Made by a program: the position numbers and the translations under genes. A DNA stretch of 64,000 nucleotides from Oscillospiraceae bacterium (GTDB taxonomy: Bacteria > Bacillota > Clostridia > Oscillospirales > Ruminococcaceae). The stretch lies in the NCBI GenBank assembly GCA_009778065.1, contig WRKM01000013.1, forward strand, positions 1 through 64,000. The letters are read 5' to 3'. The stretch's first letter is position 1. Each line of letters begins with the position of its first letter. This document shows positions 25,257-32,494 of the stretch, one piece after another. The notes beneath the pieces were generated by a model. That model saw only the letters and a program-made list of their open reading frames with translations, did not search any database and had not been told where the DNA came from.

Positions 25257-25592
25257 ATGGTATACACGCTCGATGAAATAAAGCGAAAAATCAGACCGAT
25301 TGCGGTTAAATACAATTTGCCCGCCGTGTATGTTTTCGGCTCATACGCCAGAAACGAGGCAACCGAAAACAGCGATGTGGATATTCTTGCTGATATAACG
25401 GGTGCGGAATTAAAGGGATTGTTCGCTATTGGCGGGTTATACAATGATTTGTGTGCAAGTTTCGATAAAAAAGTTGATTTTGTGACGACCGATGCTTTAA
25501 CAAAAAAAGAATATAGAAAGAGGATAATTCCCTCATTACCGACCTTTGAAGAGAATATAGAAGAAGAAAGGGTTGTGGTTTATGAACATTAA
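25257..25592 (+). CDS. mntA: MNT nucleotidyltransferase antitoxin (MntA-like)
   Basis: A 111-residue minimal nucleotidyltransferase with the signature GSYARNEATENSDVDILAD (residues about 25-43), holding GSx(10)DxD metal-binding residues. MntA antitoxins AMPylate and silence the HEPN partner toxin. The ATG at 25257 follows AGAGG. It overlaps hepT by 11 nt. The pair is unrelated to sugar synthesis and is flanked by a 24-bp direct repeat, so it is probably an insertion into the cluster. Confidence 0.9.
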   Translation: MVYTLDEIKRKIRPIAVKYNLPAVYVFGSYARNEATENSDVDILADITGAELKGLFAIGGLYNDLCASFDKKVDFVTTDALTKKEYRKRIIPSLPTFEENIEEERVVVYEH

Positions 25593-25944
25593 AGATTTAC
25601 GGCGTATTGTAAACATGAAAGAATACTGCGATAAAATTAACAAAACGATACAAAGATTTGGAGCGGATTTCAGTATTTTTAATACCGATAGAGATTATTA
25701 TCAATCAATTACTATGTCGCTTTTTCAAATCGGCGAACTGAGTAACAACCTGACTGACGATTTCAAAGACGCTTCTAAGGACAAAATTCCGTGGTCATCT
25801 GTTCGCGCTGTGCGGAATATGTTCGCACATGAATACGACAAGGTAAGCAAAGGGCTTGTTTGGGAAATCATAAAAAATGACATACCTAAATTGCAACAGT
25901 TTTGCGAGGAAATTATTGCTAAACACGCAAAAAGTGAAGATTGA
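25582..25944 (+). CDS. hepT: HEPN (DUF86) toxin, HepT-like
   Basis: A 120-residue all-helical HEPN protein with the RNase motif RNMFAHEY (RX4H), preceded by PWSSVRAV, and QIGELSNN in the second helix. HepT toxins cleave RNA unless modified by MntA. I chose the ATG at 25582, with GAAGAAAGGG upstream. Its active site looks intact, so the module is probably functional. Confidence 0.9.
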   Translation: MNIKDLRRIVNMKEYCDKINKTIQRFGADFSIFNTDRDYYQSITMSLFQIGELSNNLTDDFKDASKDKIPWSSVRAVRNMFAHEYDKVSKGLVWEIIKNDIPKLQQFCEEIIAKHAKSED

Positions 25945-25951
25945 CTTCGCT

Positions 25952-26020
25952 ATGTTCGGAAAAGTGTTTAGGAGAGATGGGAAAAGTTTGAAAATGAATC
26001 TACAGAATCGGGGAAAATGA
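25952..26020 (+). pseudogene. Relic of the PglC-like gene 3' end
   Basis: A 22-codon frame (MFGKVFRRDGKS onward) repeats the C-terminal KVFRRDG of the phosphotransferase, then diverges. It contains direct repeat copy 2 (25964-25987). In an adjacent frame the tail reads ENESTESGKM, a plausible original C-terminus. The simplest reading is that the toxin-antitoxin module inserted near the end of the gene and left a duplicated end behind. Confidence 0.7.
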
Positions 26021-26046
26021 AAATTTCCATTAACTCGTTGGTGTAG

Positions 26047-26742
26047 ATGGACATGGGGGAAGGTTTGAAAATACTTTGCATATACTGCGCGGGCGGCGCG
26101 GGTAGAGAAATAGCCGAATTAGCGGTAAGTATAAATAGTATAGATAAGAAAAAATGGAAAGAGATTGTATTCGTTGATGATAATAAAGAACTTGAAAAAA
26201 GCATCAACGGCTTTAAAGCATACAGCTTTAAAGAGATAACCCGGAATTATGAAATAAATAATATAGAATTTGTGATTTCATCGGGTGAACCCTATATCAG
26301 AAAAACTATATCGGATAAATTAGTTCAAAAAAATTGTAGTTTCGTTTCTTTATTTCATGCGGGTTTTATTAATTTCAGATTCACGGAAATAGGGTTTGGA
26401 AACATTATTGATTTTGGTTCACAATTATCATGCAATGTAACAATCGGAAATAATAACTACATCAACAGAAGCGTGTCACTCAGCCATGATGTAAAGATAG
26501 GAAACAACTGTGTTATTTCGCCCTGCGCCATAATAACGGGAAATGTTACAATCGGCGATAATACTTTCATAGGTGCGGGAGCTATAATACGAAACGGTGT
26601 CAGCATCGGCAACGGCAGCGTTATCGGAATGGGTTCTGTAGTTGTGAGGGATACTGAGGAAAACGCGGTTGTCGTAGGTAATCCGGCAAAAGCGGTGAGG
26701 TTTAATAATGACAAGCGGGTTTTTACAAGCAAAGGAAATTGA
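26047..26742 (+). CDS. NeuD/PglD-like sugar O/N-acyltransferase
   Basis: A 231-residue left-handed beta-helix acetyltransferase: an N-terminal sugar-nucleotide-binding Rossmann-like part (CAGGAGREIAELA, residues about 14-26) and hexapeptide repeats from about 120 to 215 (IGNNNYINRSVSLSHDVKIG onward), ending VVGNPAKAV. His in SLSHDVKIG is the expected catalytic base. In the PglD role it would acetylate UDP-4-amino-bacillosamine using acetyl-CoA. The start is uncertain: ATG at 26047 or 26053, or TTG at 26065 behind GGGGAAGG. Confidence 0.85.
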   Translation: MDMGEGLKILCIYCAGGAGREIAELAVSINSIDKKKWKEIVFVDDNKELEKSINGFKAYSFKEITRNYEINNIEFVISSGEPYIRKTISDKLVQKNCSFVSLFHAGFINFRFTEIGFGNIIDFGSQLSCNVTIGNNNYINRSVSLSHDVKIGNNCVISPCAIITGNVTIGDNTFIGAGAIIRNGVSIGNGSVIGMGSVVVRDTEENAVVVGNPAKAVRFNNDKRVFTSKGN

Positions 26743-26745
26743 CAA

Positions 26746-27861
26746 ATGAGAATACTTGTTTTAACGAATAGTATGTCGGGATTTCGCCTTTTTCGTATGG
26801 AATTAACAGATAGATTAATTAATAATGGTTATAATGTTACTTTATGTTTCCCGCTTGAAAATGAAGATAACCCTTTTAAAAATTGCAATATTATAAACAT
26901 TCATATAGACCGCCGCGGAATGAACCCTTTTAAAGATTTAAAATTATTTTTTAAATACCTTTCAATATTAAGAAAAGTAAAACCCGATGTGGTACTGACT
27001 TATACAATAAAACCGAATCTGTATGGCGGATTAGCCTGTGTTTTACAAAAAGTTCCGTTTATGCCGAATATAACAGGTCTTGGGAGTAGCTTTCATAAAC
27101 GCGGAATAGTTCAGAAACTTATAATTGCTTTTTCTAAATTCGTCTTTCGTAAGGCGGCAACGGTTTTTGTACAAAATGATGATATACTGAAGTACTTGCG
27201 TGAGATTAATGCGGTATCTGACAATGTAGTGCGGATTCCCGGTTCGGGTGTCAACTTAGAGAAGTATGTATTGTTAGAATATCCGAAAGAAGACACCCCT
27301 ATAGTTTTTAATTTTGTTGCACGCATTATGAAAGAAAAAGGTATTGATGAGTATTTGGAGGCGGCGCGGAGAATAAAGAATAATAGCCGATTTAAAAATG
27401 TTGTGTTTAATGTAATAGGCTCTACGGAAGAATCAATATATGATGATATATTAAAAACCGAACATGAAAAAGGCACAATTTGTTACCGCGGGTATCAGCC
27501 TGATATGATTCCGTATTTGAGAGGTTGCCATTGTACCGTGAATCCTACCTATCACGAGGGTATGTCTAATGTATTACAGGAAAGTTCCGCCTGCGGTCGT
27601 CCCGTGATTGCATCTGACATTCCGGGATGTAAAGAGATTGTGGATGACGGGGTTACGGGGTTTTTGTGTAAAGTGAAAGACGCCGATGATTTGAGTCTCA
27701 AAATAGAAAAATTTATAATGCTGCCTTATAAAGAAAAAGTAAGCATGGGATTACTTGCACGAGAGAAAATGCAAAGAGAATTTGACAGGAATATCGTAAT
27801 TGACTCATATATGAGAGAGACCAAAAAAATACAAGGAGATGAAAATGGAAAACCTTTATAA
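26746..27861 (+). CDS. GT4 glycosyltransferase (PglA-like)
   Basis: A 371-residue GT-B retaining glycosyltransferase. The N-terminal domain shows TYTIKPNLYGG and NITGLGSSF, typical of PglA/WbpX-type enzymes that add the second sugar to a lipid-linked amino sugar. The C-terminal domain shows FVARIMKEKGIDEYLEA and the EX7E motif in HEGMSNVLQE. It follows the PglD-like gene by 3 nt and overlaps the next gene by 17 nt. The donor sugar cannot be told from sequence. Confidence 0.87.
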   Translation: MRILVLTNSMSGFRLFRMELTDRLINNGYNVTLCFPLENEDNPFKNCNIINIHIDRRGMNPFKDLKLFFKYLSILRKVKPDVVLTYTIKPNLYGGLACVLQKVPFMPNITGLGSSFHKRGIVQKLIIAFSKFVFRKAATVFVQNDDILKYLREINAVSDNVVRIPGSGVNLEKYVLLEYPKEDTPIVFNFVARIMKEKGIDEYLEAARRIKNNSRFKNVVFNVIGSTEESIYDDILKTEHEKGTICYRGYQPDMIPYLRGCHCTVNPTYHEGMSNVLQESSACGRPVIASDIPGCKEIVDDGVTGFLCKVKDADDLSLKIEKFIMLPYKEKVSMGLLAREKMQREFDRNIVIDSYMRETKKIQGDENGKPL

Positions 27862-29149
27862 CGATATAGTTAACAAAAAGGCAAAAATATCTTTGGTCGG
27901 ATTAGGATATGTAGGACTGCCTATCGCTGTTGCGTTTTCAAAACACGCGAATGTAATAGGATTTGACATAAGCGCGGAAAAAATTGAGCAGTACAAAAAC
28001 GGCATAGACCCTACAAATGAGGTCGGACATGAAGAGTTATCAAAATGCGGAGCCTTATTCACCGCCGATTCTTCTAAATTGCGAGAAGCCATATTTCATA
28101 TCGTAGCGGTTCCGACGCCCATATCAAGCGATAAAAACCCTAATCTTAAGCCGCTCGAAAGTGCGAGCCGCTTAGTAGGTAAAAACTTAGTTTCGGGTTC
28201 TGTTGTTGTTTATGAATCTACTGTTTATCCCGGGGTAACAGAAGATATATGCGTACCGATTCTTGAAAAAGAGTCCGGTTTGAAATGCGGTATTGATTTT
28301 AAAGTGGGTTACTCACCCGAACGAATCAATCCCGGCGATAAAGAACATCGTCTTGAAAATATAGTTAAGATTGTATCGGGGATGGACTCGGATACGCTTG
28401 ATATAGTTGCCAAGGTATACGAGTTAGTCGTAGAAGCGGGGGTACACCGCGCAGAGAGCATTAAAGTCGCAGAAGCCGCAAAGGTGATTGAAAATGCGCA
28501 ACGTGACATAAATATTGCCTTTATGAATGAGCTTGCAATAATTTTCGATAAATTAAACATCGACACCAAAGCCGTTTTAAAGGCGGCGGGAACAAAATGG
28601 AATTTCTTACGCTTCTTCCCCGGTTTAGTCGGCGGGCATTGTATCGGTGTTGACCCATATTATCTTACATACAAGGCGGAGCAAATCGGGTATAGCTCAC
28701 AGGTTATTTTAGCGGGCAGACATATTAACGATAATATGGGGAAATATGTAGCGGAAAAGACAGCGAAAATGCTTTTTAAAAACTCAGGCAATGCAGATTC
28801 GGTAAAGGTGGGCATATTCGGTCTTACATTTAAAGAAAACTGCCCCGATATTCGTAATACGCGAGTAATTGACATTATAAACGAATTACATGAATACGGC
28901 ATAGAAGTGTTCGTATACGACCCTTTAGCCGATACCATTGAGGTTAAACACGAATACGGATTAACGCTTGTAAGCGAGGCGGATATAAAAGATTTAGATG
29001 CTTTAGTTTTAGCTGTCGCACATGATGAGTTTAAGAAGATAAAAGAATGGAAGAGGTTTTTCAAAAATAACAAACCGGGCGTGTTCGTTGATGTAAAAGG
29101 CGTTGCCCAACCGGACGATATGAGTGAGTATAAATACTGGAGGTTATGA
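27845..29149 (+). CDS. UDP-N-acetyl-hexosamine 6-dehydrogenase (TviB/WbpA-like)
   Basis: A 434-residue nucleotide-sugar dehydrogenase that oxidises C6 twice, using NAD, to a uronic acid. It has the Rossmann motif GLGYVGLP, STVYPGVTE, the catalytic Cys in GGHCIGVDPYYL and GLTFKENCPDIRNTR. These fit the TviB/WbpA group acting on UDP-GlcNAc or UDP-ManNAc rather than UDP-glucose. The start at 27845 is favoured, as AAGGAG is 6 nt before it. The last codons (DMSEYKY) and the following ribosome binding site are duplicated twice downstream. Confidence 0.9.
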   Translation: MENLYNDIVNKKAKISLVGLGYVGLPIAVAFSKHANVIGFDISAEKIEQYKNGIDPTNEVGHEELSKCGALFTADSSKLREAIFHIVAVPTPISSDKNPNLKPLESASRLVGKNLVSGSVVVYESTVYPGVTEDICVPILEKESGLKCGIDFKVGYSPERINPGDKEHRLENIVKIVSGMDSDTLDIVAKVYELVVEAGVHRAESIKVAEAAKVIENAQRDINIAFMNELAIIFDKLNIDTKAVLKAAGTKWNFLRFFPGLVGGHCIGVDPYYLTYKAEQIGYSSQVILAGRHINDNMGKYVAEKTAKMLFKNSGNADSVKVGIFGLTFKENCPDIRNTRVIDIINELHEYGIEVFVYDPLADTIEVKHEYGLTLVSEADIKDLDALVLAVAHDEFKKIKEWKRFFKNNKPGVFVDVKGVAQPDDMSEYKYWRL

Positions 29150-29172
29150 GTAAATGCGTTCTGTGAAAATAA
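29116..29172 (+). repeat. Junction repeat copy 1 (57 bp)
   Basis: This segment covers the last 11 codons of the TviB-like gene, a GGAGG ribosome binding site, and the first six codons of the downstream dehydrogenase (ATGCGTTCTGTGAAAATA). It recurs at 30233-30289 with one mismatch in 57 bp, and partly at 31480-31524. The copies bracket the DUF3990 module and the UDP-glucose dehydrogenase. Confidence 0.95.
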
Positions 29173-29177
29173 ATTAA
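29154..29177 (+). pseudogene. Truncated start of the UDP-glucose dehydrogenase gene
   Basis: The frame MRSVKIN-stop has the same ribosome binding site and first six codons as the intact gene at 30271. It is the stub left on the left side of the DUF3990 insertion. Confidence 0.8.
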
Positions 29178-29196
29178 CTCATTGAACGGGGGGCTT

Positions 29197-29697
29197 ATGA
29201 TACTATATCACGGCAGTAGTTTAGCTGTCGAAAAACCACAGCTTATAGAACAAAAACGAGGGCTTGACTTCGGGGCGGGGTTCTACCTCACTTCGCGCGA
29301 AGAACAAGCGGCGCGTTTTTCAGAAATCGTTGTAGACCGCAGAAAAAGCGGCGTTGAAACTGTCAGCGTTTATGAATTTGATATGGAAACCGCTGAAAAA
29401 ACGCTGAACATTCTCAAATTTTCGAGTGCCGATAAGAAGTGGTTGCGTTTTGTTGCTGAAAACAGGTTTAAAACTTACACGGACGCGAGTTATGACGTTG
29501 TTGTAGGTGCGGTGGCAAATGATTCGGTTATGCCTACGATTCAAGCGTTTTTGGGTGGGTTCGTCAATGAAGAAGCCACGATTATTACTTTGAAAACAAG
29601 CAAACTCTTTGACCAATGGTGTCTGAAAAGCGAGAAAGCGTTGTCTTTGCTTCGTTTTGTTAAGTCCTATGAAATAGGGGGGGATAGTAATGGATAA
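29197..29697 (+). CDS. DUF3990-like protein, candidate ADP-ribosyltransferase-fold toxin
   Basis: The 166-residue protein begins MILYHGSSLAVEKPQL and contains LDFGAGFYLTSREEQAARFSE, the two blocks that define DUF3990-like proteins. The YHGS...GxGFYLT layout resembles the NAD-binding core of ADP-ribosyltransferases; a toxin activity is inference. I choose ATG 29197, just after a G-rich ribosome binding site. It overlaps the next small gene by 8 nt and is followed by a DUF3791-like gene. The three genes form a compact unit inserted between two sugar dehydrogenase genes. Confidence 0.65.
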   Translation: MILYHGSSLAVEKPQLIEQKRGLDFGAGFYLTSREEQAARFSEIVVDRRKSGVETVSVYEFDMETAEKTLNILKFSSADKKWLRFVAENRFKTYTDASYDVVVGAVANDSVMPTIQAFLGGFVNEEATIITLKTSKLFDQWCLKSEKALSLLRFVKSYEIGGDSNG

Positions 29698-29926
29698 AAA
29701 TATTTCGCCCGTTATTGCAATGCTCACTCCCGGTATTCTAAATTTGCTCATGGAAAATCGCAGCATAAACTTAGATGAAGCCTCAGCTCTACTTTACCAC
29801 TCACAGTTGTATAAAACATTGGAAGACGAAAAAACTAAGGTGTGGCGGCTCGGATATCCGTTGCTTTATGATTTGCTCGAAGAAGAATTAACCACAGGAA
29901 AAATTACATTTCCGGAGGAACAATGA
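29690..29926 (+). CDS. Small DUF3791-like or antitoxin-like protein
   Basis: A 78-residue helical protein (SPVIAMLTPGILNLLMENRS, then EASALLYHSQLYKTLEDEKT and LLYDLLEEE). The YxSxLYxxLEDExTKxWxL pattern is seen in small partners of DUF3990 proteins. It is translationally coupled to the DUF3990 gene by an 8-nt overlap, behind a run of seven G that serves as the ribosome binding site. An antitoxin or accessory role is inferred from position only. Confidence 0.55.
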   Translation: MDKNISPVIAMLTPGILNLLMENRSINLDEASALLYHSQLYKTLEDEKTKVWRLGYPLLYDLLEEELTTGKITFPEEQ

Positions 29927-29927
29927 T

Positions 29928-30146
29928 ATGGATACTAATATTCCAAAAGGAGAAATATGGTTTTTAGCGTCTTGTATTGAGTTTTATAAGAACGAGAAAG
30001 GCATGAGCGGCGAAGAAGCCTATGATTATCTGCGGAAAACTAACGCTGTTGATTTTATTATTAATCGGTGGGAAGGATTGCATACGACAAGTCCGGTTTA
30101 TGTTGTTGACAGTATTGACGAGTTTATTGGAAATCAAGCTGTATAA
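29928..30146 (+). CDS. DUF3791-family small protein
   Basis: A 72-residue protein matching DUF3791: FLASCIEFYKNEKGMSGEEA, then DFIINRWEGLHTTSP and DSIDEFI. The family is short, soluble and frequently beside DUF3990-like genes. Its GGAGG site is inside the end of the previous gene, one base separating the two. It is the last gene of the inserted module; function is unknown, with antitoxin the favoured guess. Confidence 0.7.
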   Translation: MDTNIPKGEIWFLASCIEFYKNEKGMSGEEAYDYLRKTNAVDFIINRWEGLHTTSPVYVVDSIDEFIGNQAV

Positions 30147-30232
30147 ACAAAATCGCCAAATATATCCGACTTATTATTTGGCATTTCCTAAGAATCAAGT
30201 GTTTAAAAAAGTTTGATGTGTTCGTCGAAGGG

Positions 30233-30289
30233 CGATATGAGTGAGTATAAATACCGGAGGTTATGAGTAAATGCGTTCTGTGAAAATAA
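30233..30289 (+). repeat. Junction repeat copy 2 (57 bp)
   Basis: 56 of 57 bases match 29116-29172. It restores a complete ribosome binding site and start for the UDP-glucose dehydrogenase and carries a relic of the TviB-like C-terminus (DMSEYKYRRL-stop). Just upstream GTGTTCGT also matches the TviB-like gene, with about 18 bp missing in between. Confidence 0.95.
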
Positions 30290-31464
30290 CAGTAGTTGGT
30301 TTAGGTTATGTCGGAATGTCATTAGCGGTTTTGCTGTCACAGAAAAATGAAGTCTATGCGCTTGACATTTCAGAAAAAAGAGTTAATTTAGTAAATAAAA
30401 AGAAATCTCCGATTATAGATAATGAAGTTCAAAATTGGCTTGAAAATAAAAAGTTGAATCTAAAAGCAACGACAGATGCGGCGCAGGCGTTTAATAATGC
30501 CGATTACATTGTTATTGCAACTCCTACTGACTATGTTCCTAAATATGATTATTTTGATACAAGCTCTGTTCAATCTGTTATTGAGCAAGTGAATGAACTG
30601 TCGCCGAAATCAACCGTAGTGATTAAATCTACCGTTCCTGTAGGGTTTACAGAACAGCTAAGACAGAAAGGCGAGTATAAAAATCTGCTTTTCTCTCCCG
30701 AATTTTTAAGAGAAGGACAAGCGTTACACGATAATTTATATCCGTCTCGGATTATAGTGGGTGTACCGGAAAATGACGCTGAGTTGCAAAAAAAAGCAGC
30801 GATATTTGCAGAGCTTCTTAAACAAAGTGCCGTCTCCGATGAAATACCTGTTCTTATAATGGGTTCTACGGAAGCGGAAGCGGTTAAACTATTTGCCAAT
30901 ACATGTTTGGCAATGAGAGTGGCGTTTTTTAATGAGCTTGATTCTTATGCCGAAATTAGGAAACTCGATGCGAAAAAAATTATTGAGGGAGTAGGTCTTG
31001 ACCCGCGTATAGGCGTTCATTATAATAATCCTTCTTTTGGATACGGTGGTTACTGTCTGCCTAAAGATACCAAACAATTACGCGCAAACTATCAAAACGT
31101 GCCTAACAATATAATTTCTGCTATTGTTGACTCGAATACGACACGTAAAGATTTTATCGCTGAACGAATTTTAGAAAAAAATCCCAAAATAGTCGGAATA
31201 TACAGGTTAACAATGAAAACAAACTCTGACAATTTCAGACAGTCGTCTGTGCAAGGGGTAATGAAGCGCGTGAAAGCGAAAGGTGTAGAAGTTATTGTAT
31301 ACGAGCCTACGTTAGACGATTCTCACTTTTTTAACTCAAGAGTAATTAAAAATTTAGATGAATTTAAAAAATCGGCAGATGTAATTTTGGCGAATCGTTA
31401 CAATGAAGAAATAGCTGATGTTATGGATAAGGTGTATACAAGAGACTTATATTTTAGGGATTAA
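30271..31464 (+). CDS. ugd: UDP-glucose 6-dehydrogenase
   Basis: A 397-residue dehydrogenase that converts UDP-glucose to UDP-glucuronate with two NAD. It shows [43 protein letters not shown], and the catalytic Cys in [14 protein letters not shown]; these match the short bacterial UDP-glucose dehydrogenases. It begins MRSV inside the junction repeat, and the following epimerase also begins MRSV inside a third copy. So this gene itself looks like a cassette placed between repeats. Confidence 0.92.
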   Translation: MRSVKITVVGLGYVGMSLAVLLSQKNEVYALDISEKRVNLVNKKKSPIIDNEVQNWLENKKLNLKATTDAAQAFNNADYIVIATPTDYVPKYDYFDTSSVQSVIEQVNELSPKSTVVIKSTVPVGFTEQLRQKGEYKNLLFSPEFLREGQALHDNLYPSRIIVGVPENDAELQKKAAIFAELLKQSAVSDEIPVLIMGSTEAEAVKLFANTCLAMRVAFFNELDSYAEIRKLDAKKIIEGVGLDPRIGVHYNNPSFGYGGYCLPKDTKQLRANYQNVPNNIISAIVDSNTTRKDFIAERILEKNPKIVGIYRLTMKTNSDNFRQSSVQGVMKRVKAKGVEVIVYEPTLDDSHFFNSRVIKNLDEFKKSADVILANRYNEEIADVMDKVYTRDLYFRD

Positions 31465-31479
31465 GAATAGCCGAATGAG

Positions 31480-31524
31480 ATGAGAGAGTATAAATACCGG
31501 AGGTTATAAGTAAATGCGTTCTGT
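31480..31524 (+). repeat. Junction repeat copy 3 (45 bp)
   Basis: 43 of 45 bases match 30237-30281. It includes a second relic of the TviB-like 3' end (EMREYKYRRL-stop), GGAGG and the start ATGCGTTCTGT of the epimerase gene. Confidence 0.92.
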
Positions 31525-32482
31525 TTTAGTTACCGGTGCGGCGGGATTTATAGGTATGCACGTTTCCGAAAGATTATTAAAAATGGGGCATAAGGTAATA
31601 GGAATCGACAACTTAAATTCTTATTATGATGTTTCGCTGAAAGAAAAGCGTTTGGATTTGTTGTGTGCAGAACCCGAATTTAAGTTTTATAAACTTGATA
31701 TAGCCGATAAGAATGATTATTTTGACGTTGTAGAGAAATATAAGCCCGAAAAAGTAATCCATTTAGCGGCTCAGGCGGGTGTGCGTTACAGCCTTGAAAA
31801 CCCCGAAGCTTATATTAGTGCTAATATTTCGGGCTTTTTAAATATTTTGGAAGCCTGCAGGAGTTTCGGCACTGAGCATTTATTATATGCGTCTTCCAGT
31901 TCTGTTTACGGGGGTAATACTAAGTTACCCTTTTCGGTTGAAGACAGGGTTGACACACCCGTGTCGTTGTATGCGGCGACTAAGAAATCGAACGAGCTAA
32001 TGGCGTATTGTTACAGTCATTTGTATAACATAAAATCAACGGGGTTGCGGTTTTTCACGGTTTACGGTCCGTGGGGCAGACCGGATATGGCGTTATTTAT
32101 GTTTACAAAAGCAATAACCGAAGGAAAGCCGATTCAGGTTTTTAATCATGGCGAAATGTGGCGGGATTTTACCTACGTTGATGATATTGTTACCGGAATT
32201 ATACAGCTTATGGAAAAATCACGCGCTTTAAAACTAACGCCTCCGCATTATGTTTATAACATAGGGAATCATACCCCCGTAAAATTAACAGAGTTTATCG
32301 AGTATATTGAACTGGCTGTCGGGAAAAAAGCCGTAAAAGAATTTTTACCTATGCAGGCGGGCGATGTACCGAAAACTTTCGCTGATGTAGCGGATTTAAT
32401 GGCAGATACCGACTTTTCTCCTAATACTTTGCTTAAAGAAGGTGTTGGGCGGTTTGTTGAGTGGTATAAAAAATACGAGTAA
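31514..32482 (+). CDS. NAD-dependent epimerase (UDP-glucuronate 4-epimerase-like)
   Basis: A 322-residue extended short-chain dehydrogenase: TGAAGFIGMHV, IDNLNSYYDVSLKEKRL, the YxxxK pair in YAATKKSNE, and RFFTVYGPWGRPDMA. The last is characteristic of UDP-GlcA 4-epimerases, giving UDP-galacturonate. It directly follows the UDP-glucose dehydrogenase that would make its substrate. Confidence 0.87.
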   Translation: MRSVLVTGAAGFIGMHVSERLLKMGHKVIGIDNLNSYYDVSLKEKRLDLLCAEPEFKFYKLDIADKNDYFDVVEKYKPEKVIHLAAQAGVRYSLENPEAYISANISGFLNILEACRSFGTEHLLYASSSSVYGGNTKLPFSVEDRVDTPVSLYAATKKSNELMAYCYSHLYNIKSTGLRFFTVYGPWGRPDMALFMFTKAITEGKPIQVFNHGEMWRDFTYVDDIVTGIIQLMEKSRALKLTPPHYVYNIGNHTPVKLTEFIEYIELAVGKKAVKEFLPMQAGDVPKTFADVADLMADTDFSPNTLLKEGVGRFVEWYKKYE

Positions 32483-32494
32483 CGGAGTATAAAT

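Noticed and set aside
29690-29926. Reading the middle gene of the DUF3990 module as a 3' fragment of a broken gene
   Set aside because: It has its own start, a G-rich ribosome binding site, coupling overlaps on the upstream side and a compact helical pattern, so an intact small protein is more likely.
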